Assembly: GCA_003963245.1 (NCBI GenBank)
Contig: RXJX01000031.1
Span: 1 to 64,000 of the forward strand
Direction of reading: 5' to 3'
Length of the DNA stretch: 64,000 bases
DNA from: Neisseriaceae bacterium
GTDB lineage: Bacteria; Pseudomonadota; Gammaproteobacteria; Burkholderiales; UBA11063
Below, piece by piece: positions 8,646 to 17,171 of the stretch (the first letter of the stretch is position 1; every line of letters starts with the position of its first letter). Both the position numbers and the translations under genes were made by a program. A model generated the notes under the pieces. The model was not told the origin of the DNA and searched no databases. It worked only from the letters and a program-made list of their open reading frames with translations.

Positions 8646-9477
8646 TATTCCAACTTCCGTTTACTGGTGTTTGCACCTGAACCATATTAATTTGTGATAA
8701 ATCTATTTTAACCAGCGCTGGCGCATAGCTTGGCTTTAAATCATCACGTTTAAGGATTACTTTAAAAGCTTCAAAACTGGCACAGATTCCTACGATATTT
8801 GCCACAGGACAGATAACTGCCCAAGGAGCATTGTTGTTTAAATAATTTTCAGCCCAATCTGCCAGTGCACCATGCTCAACTGACACTTTCGCACGCTCAT
8901 CTTTAATTGCTGAGACTTCTTTTACCACTTCTGGCGTTAATTCTTTACCATAAGAAGGATGCTGCAAAACTAATTCATATGCTGGGGTCTCATGAGAAAA
9001 AGTCATCACACCGCCCCTAAATGGAGGTGTAACTGCAATCCATACTGATGGTACTTTTAATTTTTGTGCTGCACGATGAATAATTACCCGTGCAATTAGA
9101 TTATCTGTTCCATCAATAACCACGTCTGATCCAGCAATTATTTCTTCGGCATTCGCTTCAACTAATTTTTCTTTTCTAACCGTCACATTAATTGCAGGAT
9201 TAATATCTAAAATGGTATCTCTGGCACACTCTGCTTTACTTTTGCCAACCCGAGAAATACCCGAAAGCATTTGGCGATTTATATTACTATAATCAAATTC
9301 ATCCATATCAACAACTTGGATATTACCAAATCCCATACGAGCTAAACTAATTAATGTAATTCCACCAACCCCACCAGCACCAATCACCGTAACTTTAGCG
9401 TTGGCTAGTTTTTGTTGCTCTTCATGAGTTACTACACCGTAATTACGGGCATAAATTTCTTGTGATAAATTATTCAT
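8632..9477 (-). CDS. ThiF/MoeB-type E1-like adenylating enzyme (second of pair)
   Basis: A 281-aa Rossmann-fold E1-like protein. VIGAGGVGG near residue 32 binds the nucleotide, DYSNINRQ carries the conserved Asn/Arg, GKSKAE the lysine and IDGTDN the Mg-binding Asp. All core adenylation residues of MoeB/ThiF are therefore present. The two CxxC zinc pairs and the persulfide/thioester Cys loop of canonical ThiF/MoeB are missing, and no ubiquitin-like or ThiS/MoaD partner is encoded nearby. Such E1s (compare MccB, TcdA/CsdL) can adenylate a carboxylate on a peptide, RNA or small molecule. It is clearly paralogous to the next gene upstream, 37 bp away. The substrate is unknown. Confidence 0.82.
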   Translation of the reverse strand: MNNLSQEIYARNYGVVTHEEQQKLANAKVTVIGAGGVGGITLISLARMGFGNIQVVDMDEFDYSNINRQMLSGISRVGKSKAECARDTILDINPAINVTVRKEKLVEANAEEIIAGSDVVIDGTDNLIARVIIHRAAQKLKVPSVWIAVTPPFRGGVMTFSHETPAYELVLQHPSYGKELTPEVVKEVSAIKDERAKVSVEHGALADWAENYLNNNAPWAVICPVANIVGICASFEAFKVILKRDDLKPSYAPALVKIDLSQINMVQVQTPVNGSWNNAEL

Positions 9478-9514
9478 TTATATATGTCCTTACAACAATA
9501 ATATTTATTAGTTA

Positions 9515-10378
9515 CTATATTTGATAAGCTTCCCAGTGTCCACATTCTGGATTAATTACAGAGACTGGGTTAGTTAGATTATCCATGTCAATATAAATCC
9601 CCTTTGGCGCTGCGGCTAAAGGTTTTTGACCGATTAATATCTGTACAGCTTCGTGGCAACTAAATGCTGCGATCAACGTAGCACGAATTGGCGTAATTAT
9701 CCAACCTGCTTTACCGCTACAAAAATCATCAGCCCATGATTGAGGTGCACCTTTACTCACTGAGAACTGAGCACGTTTCTTTTTAATCTCTTGTACAAAC
9801 TGAGTAACTTCAGGATCAGAAATAGCCTTACCCTGAGTTTGAATGTTCAATGCCTCTTCATAAGATATACCATCAGGCAAAAAAGCTGAAACAAAACCGC
9901 GATGTGGCGGACTACCTGACATTGAAATACTAGGGATGCCCAGTTTACGAGCAGCACGATGCACGACAATCCTAGATGGCATATCATCCAAAGCCTCAAG
10001 CACAAGATCATGCCCTTGCATTAGTTCAAAAACATTTTCTTCTGTTACTCTGACATTTTGAAAATTAGTACTTAAATATGGATTGATATCTTTTAAATGA
10101 CGCTCTGCCGCAACGCTTTTGTATTCATTCATGGTAGAAGTCATTGCCAGCATCTGGCGATTGGTGTTCGATAGCTCAAAAATATCAGGATCAACACCAC
10201 TAATGTGACCAATTCCGCTTCTAGCACATAAAATAGACTCCATCCCTCCGACACCACCCAAACCAAAGATTATAACCTTGCTGTTACGTAATTTTGCCTG
10301 CTCTTCTTCCGTATATACACCGATATTTTTTTTAGTCATTTCAGAGTAAAATTCATCAATTAATAGCTGATTCGTCAT
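9515..10378 (-). CDS. ThiF/MoeB-type E1-like adenylating enzyme (first of pair)
   Basis: A 287-aa paralogue of the following gene; both share the GVxTxEEQxKL opening and SNxNRQML. The glycine-rich loop is IFGLGGVGG, and the lysine is in MNEYKSVA. At the Mg site it has EALDDM instead of the usual DxTDN. The position of the MoeB arginine finger aligns with lysines (MTKKNIGV), so this copy may be less active or specialised, perhaps forming a heterodimer as in eukaryotic E1s; that is inference. It also lacks CxxC zinc motifs. It is the first gene of the operon, with AAAGAAAGGG as its ribosome site and a TATAAT box about 55 bp upstream. Confidence 0.82.
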   Translation of the reverse strand: MTNQLLIDEFYSEMTKKNIGVYTEEEQAKLRNSKVIIFGLGGVGGMESILCARSGIGHISGVDPDIFELSNTNRQMLAMTSTMNEYKSVAAERHLKDINPYLSTNFQNVRVTEENVFELMQGHDLVLEALDDMPSRIVVHRAARKLGIPSISMSGSPPHRGFVSAFLPDGISYEEALNIQTQGKAISDPEVTQFVQEIKKKRAQFSVSKGAPQSWADDFCSGKAGWIITPIRATLIAAFSCHEAVQILIGQKPLAAAPKGIYIDMDNLTNPVSVINPECGHWEAYQI

Positions 10379-10428
10379 TGAAAACCCTTTCTTTACGCTA
10401 AAGCAAAAACATAATTCATCTAGTTAAC

Positions 10429-10440
10429 GGCGCCATTATA
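10429..10440 (-). promoter_or_regulatory. Probable -10 box of the E1/homocitrate-synthase operon
   Basis: On the minus strand TATAAT (10440-10435) is followed at once by the 6-bp palindrome GGCGCC (10434-10429). No good -35 is present at 16-18 bp. The box lies about 57 nt before the start of the first E1-like gene and is the only strong -10 match in the 286-bp divergent gap to the rhodanese gene. Confidence 0.45.
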
Positions 10441-10578
10441 ACATAGAATATCTTGGCGATATTTCGACAATTATGTACAGTGTAAGTATAAAAAACCTAA
10501 TTGTAAAGCATAACTCCAATACTTTATTCTCATCAAGACCTCTAAGATATTTTATTTCAGATTTCACTAAAATATCTC

Positions 10579-10608
10579 TTGACAATTTATATTAGTTTAT
10601 CCTAAAAT
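10579..10608 (+). promoter_or_regulatory. Sigma70-type promoter of the rhodanese gene
   Basis: TTGACA (10579-10584), an 18-bp spacer and TAAAAT (10603-10608), about 55 bp upstream of the rhodanese start. This is the best -35/-10 pair seen in the window. The start codon itself is preceded by AAGGAA. Confidence 0.65.
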
Positions 10609-10664
10609 AATATCTGCAAACAAATATATTTTCATCCTTCACAATTACAATTAAGGAATTTATC

Positions 10665-11216
10665 ATGGCTAAAATTATTGAAATTACTCCTAATGAATAT
10701 CAACAACTTTCGATGAAAAATGAAACCATTCTCTGCGATATCCGTGAGCCTGATGAACACAATCGAGAGCGAATTGCTGAGGCGGTAAATACACCATTGT
10801 CTTCATTTCATCATGATGACTTGCACAAAATAGCCAAAGATAAAGTTTTGGTTTTTCATTGTCAATCAGGAAACCGAACGAAGATGAATGCTAACAAATT
10901 TGCCAATTTAGAACACGATACAGTATATATCTTGACAGGAGGTATCAATGAGTGGAAAAAATCTGGTCTTGCTACCATACAAGACGAGAAAGCACCGCTA
11001 CCAATTATGCGTCAGGTACAAATGGTGGCTGGAGTTTTAATTATATTAGGGGTAATTTTAGCCTACTTAGTAAACCCTGCATTTATATTACTAAGCGGCT
11101 TCGTTGGCGCTGGTTTATTTTTTGCTGGTGCAACTGGCTTTTGCGGCATGGCAAATATTCTGATGTTTCTGCCTTACAACAAAAAACAATGCCAAGCTAA
11201 TTGTATTAAAAAATAA
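10665..11216 (+). CDS. YgaP-like membrane rhodanese
   Basis: A 183-aa protein with an N-terminal rhodanese domain and two C-terminal membrane helices (about 116-133 and 138-158), the layout of E. coli YgaP. The active-site loop is HCQSGNR with Cys66, the persulfide carrier. The hydrophobic tail GFCGMANILMFLPY matches the DUF2892-type end of YgaP. Family members are inner-membrane thiosulfate sulfurtransferases with a cytoplasmic active site. It is divergent from the twin-E1 operon; E1-like enzymes sometimes work with rhodaneses in sulfur transfer, but here the only link is proximity. Its own promoter and terminator suggest independent expression. Confidence 0.85.
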   Translation: MAKIIEITPNEYQQLSMKNETILCDIREPDEHNRERIAEAVNTPLSSFHHDDLHKIAKDKVLVFHCQSGNRTKMNANKFANLEHDTVYILTGGINEWKKSGLATIQDEKAPLPIMRQVQMVAGVLIILGVILAYLVNPAFILLSGFVGAGLFFAGATGFCGMANILMFLPYNKKQCQANCIKK

Positions 11217-11220
11217 AATA

Positions 11221-11257
11221 AAAAAGTTCGTTGGAATACACCAACGAACTTTTTTTA
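11221..11257. terminator. Strong bidirectional terminator
   Basis: A 12-bp perfect stem AAAGTTCGTTGG/CCAACGAACTTT (11223-11234, 11241-11252) with a 6-nt loop, flanked by A-runs on the left and T-runs on the right. It works for the rhodanese gene on plus and for the convergent pilin-like gene on minus. Confidence 0.88.
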
Positions 11258-11291
11258 TAAGCTACTAATTCTTACTCACAAGTTATTTGTA

Positions 11292-12182
11292 TTATGGATG
11301 ATCTGGTCCACAAGTCCACCGTGAATTTGGATCCACTACAAAAGCACCATTTGCCCATTTTTGGCAATTCCAAATAATCGGGTTTGAAGCAGGACATACA
11401 CCAGCACTAACCACCGAACCAATTTCAATCATATAACCAAAAGTATATCCAGGACTGTATCCATTTCCACACTGTAACGTTTGATAAGCATTGCCACTAG
11501 TATTCTCAACATACCAAGACTCCTGCATATTCTGGAGGTATTTAGAATAAGAATTATAAACCGTAGCAATTTGATCATTGGTGTAACCAAAACGATCACG
11601 CATATACTCATACATATTTTGCACAAAATCAATCGAGGAACTAGATAAAACTCCTGCTGTGCTACTTGATTGATATTCTGGACACGGGTATGCATAAGCA
11701 AGTCTTTTGGTTTGCCCATTAACAATCCGGTTAATGATTAGTAAACCACTCTGATTATAAATAATATCAGTATTTTGACATTGGTGTGGAATCCATTCAG
11801 TTGGAATCAAAATTCCATAACATCCCCAATTGATATTTCCTGAAGAGCCTACTGTCGGAACATACTGTAGAGCTCCGGTAATTGGATCTCCACTAAATAA
11901 TACTTGAAAAGCTCCACCATTTTGCATACATACCGAAGAAACATAATGTGCCTGTACATTTTGCGATGGCGTACCAACTTGTCCAAGATTATTGGGAAAA
12001 CTACCCTTTTCATTATAATACTCAGCAATAGCAACAGTATAATAACCAGCAAAATTATATCCCTCGCTAATTTTGGCACGATTTACATAACTCTGATATG
12101 CAGGAATAGCGAGTGCTGCAAAAATACCAATAATCGCCAATGCTATCATTAACTCAATTATCGTAAAACCGGCTTTTTTCAT
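11292..12182 (-). CDS. Long type IV pilin-like protein
   Basis: A 296-aa protein beginning [19 protein letters not shown], a prepilin signal cut after Gly5 with the usual N-methylated Phe and Glu5. I used ATG 12182, since the short KKAG leader is canonical; an upstream TTG would give an unnatural 14-residue leader. The globular part (residues 35-296) is about twice the length of the two major pilins at 34.2-35.3 kb. It is rich in Cys (about nine), Tyr and Asn and has no close resemblance to them after residue 40. It may be a minor pilin, an adhesin tip pilin or a competence pseudopilin. It stands alone between two terminators, away from any other pilus gene. Confidence 0.8.
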   Translation of the reverse strand: MKKAGFTIIELMIALAIIGIFAALAIPAYQSYVNRAKISEGYNFAGYYTVAIAEYYNEKGSFPNNLGQVGTPSQNVQAHYVSSVCMQNGGAFQVLFSGDPITGALQYVPTVGSSGNINWGCYGILIPTEWIPHQCQNTDIIYNQSGLLIINRIVNGQTKRLAYAYPCPEYQSSSTAGVLSSSSIDFVQNMYEYMRDRFGYTNDQIATVYNSYSKYLQNMQESWYVENTSGNAYQTLQCGNGYSPGYTFGYMIEIGSVVSAGVCPASNPIIWNCQKWANGAFVVDPNSRWTCGPDHP

Positions 12183-12312
12183 GACACTACCATTCTTAAT
12201 TGCTAACAACGATAATTTTACATTATAAGTTAAATCTAATTTATGCTAAATCGGTAAAACCACCCTAAAAATCCCCTCTTTTATTAAGAATATATTGATA
12301 TCACGCAGCTTT

Positions 12313-12345
12313 AAACAACAAAAACCCCGCCAATAATTTGACGGG
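12313..12345 (-). terminator. Intrinsic terminator after ihfB
   Basis: On the minus strand an 8-bp stem CCCGTCAA/TTGGCGGG (one G-U pair) with the loop ATTA is followed by TTTTTGTTGTTT. It ends the cmk-rpsA-ihfB transcript. Confidence 0.85.
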
Positions 12346-12352
12346 ATCCTTT

Positions 12353-12640
12353 TTATTTATTTACAATATCTACGCGTTCACGGAGTTCTTTACCTGCCCG
12401 GAAATACACCACGTGGCGCTCTCCAGACTCAACTGCTACACCGTGGCGTGGATTACGAACCTTTCCAGCAGCACGATGTTTCAGAGAAAAACAACCAAAA
12501 CCACGTATCTCAATCCGTTTACCAGTTGCGATACTAGAAGCCATTGAAGAGAATAATTCTTTGACTATCACTTCAATTTCTTTTCGATTTAGCTTCGGAT
12601 AAAGTTCAGAGATTTTTTTAATAATATCTGAGCGATTCAT
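12353..12640 (-). CDS. ihfB: Integration host factor beta subunit
   Basis: A 95-aa HU/IHF-fold protein. RIEIRGFGCFSLKHR and RNPRHG match the DNA-binding arm of IHF-beta, including the tip region that intercalates proline (NPR). It pairs with IhfA, not in this window, to bend DNA. It starts 2 bp after the rpsA stop, the widespread cmk-rpsA-ihfB order, which supports IhfB over HU. Confidence 0.93.
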   Translation of the reverse strand: MNRSDIIKKISELYPKLNRKEIEVIVKELFSSMASSIATGKRIEIRGFGCFSLKHRAAGKVRNPRHGVAVESGERHVVYFRAGKELRERVDIVNK

Positions 12641-12642
12641 AA

Positions 12643-14313
12643 TTAACCTTGAGACAATTTATCCTGAAGTAATGAACCTAAGTTAGTTGTACCAGAAGCT
12701 TTCTCAGCTTGTCTAACTTTCTTAACGGCTTCTTTCTCTTCTTGAGAGTCTTTAGCACGAACTGATACGTTAATTACACGAGTTTTACGATCAATATTAG
12801 TAATCATAACTTCAAGCGTATCACCAACGTTCAATACTTTGCTCAAATCATCTACACGCTCAGAAGAAGCTTCACGCGCAAGTAAAACTGCCTCGATACC
12901 TTCACTTAACTCTAAAGTAGCTTGCTCGGCAGAAACTTCTTTAACAGTACCGTTAACAATTGAACCTTTGTCATTAGTATTCAAGAACATTGCATATGGA
13001 TCGTTATCAAGTTGTTTGATACCTAAAGCAATACGCTCTTTTTCAACATCAACAGAGATAATCACCGCTTCAACATCCTGACCTTTTTTGTAGTTACGGA
13101 TAGCAGCATCACCAGATAAAGTCCAAGAAATATCTGATACATGTACAAGACCGTCAATCCCACCACTTAGACCAATAAATAATCCAAAGTCAGTAATTGA
13201 ACGAATTTGCCCAGCTACACGATCACCACGTTTAAATTTATCAGCGAAGTCAGTCCAAGGATTAGCCATGCATTGTTTCATACCTAAGCTAATACGGCGT
13301 TTGTCAGCATCAATTTCAAGAATCTGAACTTGAACTTCATCACCAAGTTTAACTACTTTAGATGGGTTAACGTTTTTATTTGTCCAATCCATTTCAGATA
13401 CATGAACTAAACCTTCAATACCTGATTCTAATTCAATAAACGCACCATAATCAGTCAAGTTAGAAACTTTACCGTGTAAACGAGTTCCTGCAGGGAAACG
13501 TTCTGCAATACCTGCCCAAGGATCATTAGATAATTGTTTTAAACCTAATGAAACACGATGTTTTTCTTGATCAAATTTCAATACCTTAGCTTCAATTTCT
13601 TGACCAACAGTCAATACTTCTGAAGGATGTTTAACACGTTTCCATGATAAATCTGTGATATATAATAGACCATCAATTCCACCAAGATCAACGAATGCAC
13701 CGTAGTCAGTAATGTTCTTAACAATACCTTGTACCACATTACCTTCTTGCATACGCTCGAATATAACTTTACTATCTTCACCAGTTTTTTCAACTAAAAC
13801 AGCTTTACGTGAAATAACGATATTATTGCGACGACGATCAACTTTAATTACTTTGAATTCTACTGACTTGTTATCATATGGTGCAAAATCACGTACTGTA
13901 CGTACATCAATTAATGAACCTGGCAAGAATAAGCGTACGTTCTTGTACATAACGCCTAGACCACCTTTTACGCGACCATAAACCATACCATTTAGGATAT
14001 CACCACGCTCTAATGCGCCTTCTAATTCTTCCCATGCTGCGATACGACGTGCTTTATCACGAGATAGACGAGTTTCACCGTAACCATCTTCAATCGCTTC
14101 AATAGCTACTTTAACTACATCACCAACTTTAACTTCAACATTACCTAATTCATCTTTAAATTCGCTAACAGCGATTGATGATTCAGATTTCAAACCAGCT
14201 GTAACTGTTACATATTTATGATCAACCGCTACGACAGTTGCATCAACCACTTCACCTTCACGCATTTCTAATTGCGCTAAATGTTGTTCAAAAAGACTTG
14301 CAAAATTTTCCAC
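12643..14313 (-). CDS. rpsA: 30S ribosomal protein S1
   Basis: A 556-aa protein with six S1 RNA-binding repeats, the usual proteobacterial length (about 557). Typical repeat signatures such as [17 protein letters not shown] and [18 protein letters not shown] are seen in the central repeats. It brings mRNAs with weak or structured leaders to the 30S subunit. It lies between cmk (64 bp upstream) and ihfB. S1 mRNA is often autoregulated in its leader; the short leader here shows no obvious structure. Confidence 0.97.
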   Translation of the reverse strand: MENFASLFEQHLAQLEMREGEVVDATVVAVDHKYVTVTAGLKSESSIAVSEFKDELGNVEVKVGDVVKVAIEAIEDGYGETRLSRDKARRIAAWEELEGALERGDILNGMVYGRVKGGLGVMYKNVRLFLPGSLIDVRTVRDFAPYDNKSVEFKVIKVDRRRNNIVISRKAVLVEKTGEDSKVIFERMQEGNVVQGIVKNITDYGAFVDLGGIDGLLYITDLSWKRVKHPSEVLTVGQEIEAKVLKFDQEKHRVSLGLKQLSNDPWAGIAERFPAGTRLHGKVSNLTDYGAFIELESGIEGLVHVSEMDWTNKNVNPSKVVKLGDEVQVQILEIDADKRRISLGMKQCMANPWTDFADKFKRGDRVAGQIRSITDFGLFIGLSGGIDGLVHVSDISWTLSGDAAIRNYKKGQDVEAVIISVDVEKERIALGIKQLDNDPYAMFLNTNDKGSIVNGTVKEVSAEQATLELSEGIEAVLLAREASSERVDDLSKVLNVGDTLEVMITNIDRKTRVINVSVRAKDSQEEKEAVKKVRQAEKASGTTNLGSLLQDKLSQG

Positions 14314-14377
14314 AAATAATTACCAAAAAACTAAAAATTAAACCACCACATTAACGCAAATCGCGCCAACGCACCTT

Positions 14378-15040
14378 TTATTTGTCAAGCTCCAGCTTAC
14401 TCCACCAACCAAGGATTAAGTCGATAGTTTCATCAACCCCTAGTTCCGAGTTATCCAGCACTCTAAATGAAGAATCATAACTTAGCGGTGCAACACTCCG
14501 TTTAGAGTCCTGCTCATCACGCACAGTGATATCCTGCAAAATAGCCCCAATTGTAACAGATTTATCAAACTGTTGCAACTGCTTACAGCGCCTTTCCGCT
14601 CTTTTCTCAGCACTTGCGGTTAAAAATACTTTTAAATCAGCGTTGGGGAAAACAACACTCCCCATATCACGCCCGTCTGTAACCAAGCCTGGAGCAATTG
14701 CAAAATCACGTTGAAACTGTAATAACCTCGCACGAACTTCGCCAATTGCGCTATACTTCGATGCCAACATACCAACAAATTCTTCACGCAACAACGTAGT
14801 AACATCTTCCGAGTTAAGCCAGACATTTCCACCACGAAACTCAAGTCGCATACTATCAATTAACTCAAGTAGGCGCGATACATCTGGTGTATCACCCACC
14901 TGATTCTTATGCACCCATAAGCCCAACGCTCGATAGATTGCACCAGATTCAAGATAATGAAACCCTAAACGTTCTGCAATTACACGGGCGACAGTTCCCT
15001 TTCCGGAAGATGCCGGACCATCAATAGTAATAACCTTCAT
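14378..15040 (-). CDS. cmk: Cytidylate kinase
   Basis: A 220-aa CMP/dCMP kinase. The P-loop GPASSGKGT is at residues 8-16, and YLESGAIYRALGL and DGRDMGSVVFPNADLKVFL are family signatures of the NMP-binding and core parts. It phosphorylates CMP and dCMP in pyrimidine salvage. The length is normal. It starts 12 bp after the stop of a small secreted-protein gene and precedes rpsA, as in many proteobacteria. Confidence 0.95.
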   Translation of the reverse strand: MKVITIDGPASSGKGTVARVIAERLGFHYLESGAIYRALGLWVHKNQVGDTPDVSRLLELIDSMRLEFRGGNVWLNSEDVTTLLREEFVGMLASKYSAIGEVRARLLQFQRDFAIAPGLVTDGRDMGSVVFPNADLKVFLTASAEKRAERRCKQLQQFDKSVTIGAILQDITVRDEQDSKRSVAPLSYDSSFRVLDNSELGVDETIDLILGWWSKLELDK

Positions 15041-15052
15041 AGCAACATACAG

Positions 15053-15313
15053 TTACTTACAGCTATTTAAGAGAGCTTTAGGGTCATTTGATGGGAAAGA
15101 GCAAGTAACTTCTTTTTTAGTCGCATCATTGACAAACTCAACTTCATATAAACCTTTTGCAGTTTCCTGTTTTTTAATCACACAATTATTCTGAATATCG
15201 CTAAGTGTTGTGGCACTATTTATTTTTAGATTTTTACATGCCAAAGTAGACATATCTAAAGATCCAGCGAAAGCAGCACCACAAGGAATAAGCACCAATA
15301 ACAGTTTACGCAT
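15053..15313 (-). CDS. Small secreted four-cysteine protein
   Basis: An 86-aa protein with a signal peptide (MRKLLLVLIPCGAAFA, cut before GSLD). The mature part of about 70 aa has four cysteines (in LACKN, NNCVI, VTCSF, NSCK), which could form two disulfides in the periplasm. It resembles no family I can name. It lies between tatD (77 bp upstream) and cmk (12 bp downstream) on the same strand. AAAGAG precedes the start. Function unknown. Confidence 0.7.
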   Translation of the reverse strand: MRKLLLVLIPCGAAFAGSLDMSTLACKNLKINSATTLSDIQNNCVIKKQETAKGLYEVEFVNDATKKEVTCSFPSNDPKALLNSCK

Positions 15314-15390
15314 AATAAAAACTCTTTCAATAAGTTAACGAGAACATAATTATATCACTTAGTTTATTTATGAACTCAATCGATTTCCAA

Positions 15391-16170
15391 CTAAACAACC
15401 TGCGCTTTTTTAAACAAAGTGAAAAAGTTATTCTTGGTAGCTAAAGCCAGCTCAGCTAGTTGAATCTGACGTAAATCAGCAATATACTGTGCCGTATGCC
15501 GGACTAATGCAGGATGATTTACTTTACCCCGAAAAGGGACGGGCGCTAAATATGGGGCATCAGTCTCCACCAACAAACGATCTAATGGCACAAATTTTGC
15601 CACCTCCTGCACTACTGCTGCACTCTTAAAGGTAACAATCCCAGAAATAGAGATATAACACCCCAAATCTAAAAAATTACGCGCCCAATCAACATTCTCG
15701 GTAAAACAATGCATTACTGCACCGCAAAGCTCAACATTACCATCTTTTAACATCTGCAGACAGTCTGCAGCTGCATCACGGGTATGAATAACCAAAGGCA
15801 ATTGTGCAAGCTTAGCAACTTCAATATGAGTTTGAAAACGTTTGTGCTGCCAGCTCATGTCCTGATCTTTATTCCAATAATAATCAAGCCCAGTTTCACC
15901 AATTGCAATAACCTTGGGATCCTTGGTGAATTCCAACAGATATTCATTATTCAACTCAAAATCTGGTAATTTTTCATCAGGATGAATTCCAGCACTTGCA
16001 TACAAATTAGGATGAAGCTCTGCAAGCTTAATTACATCAGCTATATTATCTGGACGAGTAGCAATACATAGTGCATGACTAACTTGATTAGTTGTCATTT
16101 GTTGCAAATAATCAGACAAATTAGCCTGTAATTCAGGAAAATTCAGATGACAGTGTGAATCTACTAACAT
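15391..16170 (-). CDS. tatD: TatD-family metal-dependent DNase
   Basis: A 259-aa amidohydrolase-fold nuclease. DSHCHLNF at the N-terminus, GETGLDYYW, PLVIHTRDA, MHCFTE and VETDAPYLAP give the full set of TatD/YcfH metal ligands. Family members are 3'-5' exonucleases or D-aminoacyl-tRNA-deacylase-like hydrolases involved in DNA quality control. The length is normal. The paralogue (TatD, YcfH or YjjV type) cannot be fixed from sequence alone. It is divergent from gmk. Confidence 0.9.
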   Translation of the reverse strand: MLVDSHCHLNFPELQANLSDYLQQMTTNQVSHALCIATRPDNIADVIKLAELHPNLYASAGIHPDEKLPDFELNNEYLLEFTKDPKVIAIGETGLDYYWNKDQDMSWQHKRFQTHIEVAKLAQLPLVIHTRDAAADCLQMLKDGNVELCGAVMHCFTENVDWARNFLDLGCYISISGIVTFKSAAVVQEVAKFVPLDRLLVETDAPYLAPVPFRGKVNHPALVRHTAQYIADLRQIQLAELALATKNNFFTLFKKAQVV

Positions 16171-16279
16171 TTTAATGCCTTAATTTGATAAAATAATAGG
16201 TTCCATCAGTGTAAATCATTGCTCATGATTTAATTGTGAACCGGAATTGTAGCATAAAACATTAAATTGCCAATAAACA

Positions 16280-16300
16280 AAGGCGCGCCTTGACTATAAT
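16280..16300 (+). promoter_or_regulatory. gmk promoter with GC-rich palindrome in the spacer
   Basis: The 12-bp perfect palindrome AAGGCGCGCCTT (16280-16291) lies 3 bp upstream of a TATAAT box (16295-16300), 24 bp before the gmk start. It is strikingly GC-rich for this intergenic DNA and sits where a repressor would block RNA polymerase. It may be an operator or chance. Confidence 0.45.
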
Positions 16301-16323
16301 ACTTTAGGAATAAACCCTGATTA

Positions 16324-16929
16324 ATGAACCGTGGAAAAATATACGTTATTGCAGCACCATCAGGTGCCGGAAAATCAACTTTAGTTAATGCATTGTGTAA
16401 AATAGATCCGCAAGTGCAGTTATCTATTTCACATACAACACGTCCGATACGTCCAGGCGAAGCAGATGGAATTAATTATTTTTTTGTGACAGTTGATTCA
16501 TTTAAAACGATGATTGAGGCTAATGAATTTTTGGAATATGCTCAAGTTTATGATAATTATTATGGCACCAATATCAATACAATAAAGAAATTTTTGGCGA
16601 CCGGCAAAGACATAATATTGGAGATAGACTGGCAAGGAGCACAGCAAATTCGTAAGATGTTTAGTGACGCTGTTTTAATATTCATTCTGCCACCGTCGTT
16701 GGAAGTGCTGGCGCAGCGACTTAGTGCACGCAATACCGACTCGCGAGAAGTAATTGAAAAACGTTTATCGCTCGCAATGAATGATATAAGTCATGCTCCG
16801 GAATTTGACTATCTTATTGTAAATGACAACTTCGAAACCGCACTACAAGACTTGTGTAGTATAATCCGAGCACCACGAAACAAAACCGTACGTATGTTGG
16901 AACAAATAAAAACTCAATTCAATTTTTAA
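16324..16929 (+). CDS. gmk: Guanylate kinase
   Basis: A 201-aa GMP kinase. The P-loop APSGAGKST is at residues 11-19, followed by [20 protein letters not shown] and [12 protein letters not shown], the GMP-binding segments. It converts GMP to GDP. It is the first gene of the gmk-rpoZ-spoT cluster, which joins guanine nucleotide supply to (p)ppGpp metabolism. The rpoZ start is 13 bp downstream with its own AAAGGA site. Confidence 0.96.
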   Translation: MNRGKIYVIAAPSGAGKSTLVNALCKIDPQVQLSISHTTRPIRPGEADGINYFFVTVDSFKTMIEANEFLEYAQVYDNYYGTNINTIKKFLATGKDIILEIDWQGAQQIRKMFSDAVLIFILPPSLEVLAQRLSARNTDSREVIEKRLSLAMNDISHAPEFDYLIVNDNFETALQDLCSIIRAPRNKTVRMLEQIKTQFNF

Positions 16930-16942
16930 AAGGAATTTATCT

Positions 16943-17149
16943 ATGGCTCGTTTTACCGTAGCTGATTGTATGGAACAAATAGAAAACCGCTTTGATATGA
17001 CAATTGCTGCAGCTTTAAGAGCTCGCCAAATTGAAAAAGGCAGCGACATAATGGTTGAACATGAAGAAGGTGATAAACCAACAGTTATCGCTCTACGCGA
17101 AATTGCAGATCATAAGGTTGACAATCAGATTTTAAACCGCGTCGAATAA
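16943..17149 (+). CDS. rpoZ: RNA polymerase omega subunit
   Basis: A 68-aa omega subunit. [19 protein letters not shown] and the segment around RARQIEKG with [10 protein letters not shown] are diagnostic. It assists beta' folding and forms part of the ppGpp site 1 on RNA polymerase. Its position between gmk and spoT is the common proteobacterial order. The length is at the short end for the family but complete. Confidence 0.95.
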   Translation: MARFTVADCMEQIENRFDMTIAAALRARQIEKGSDIMVEHEEGDKPTVIALREIADHKVDNQILNRVE

Positions 17150-17171
17150 ATCCTTTTTGGGGAACTTAGGG

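Noticed and set aside
10379..11216. The rhodanese as part of the twin-E1 pathway
   Set aside because: It is divergent, has its own promoter and terminator, and is a YgaP-type membrane protein. A link through sulfur transfer remains possible but is not supported beyond proximity.
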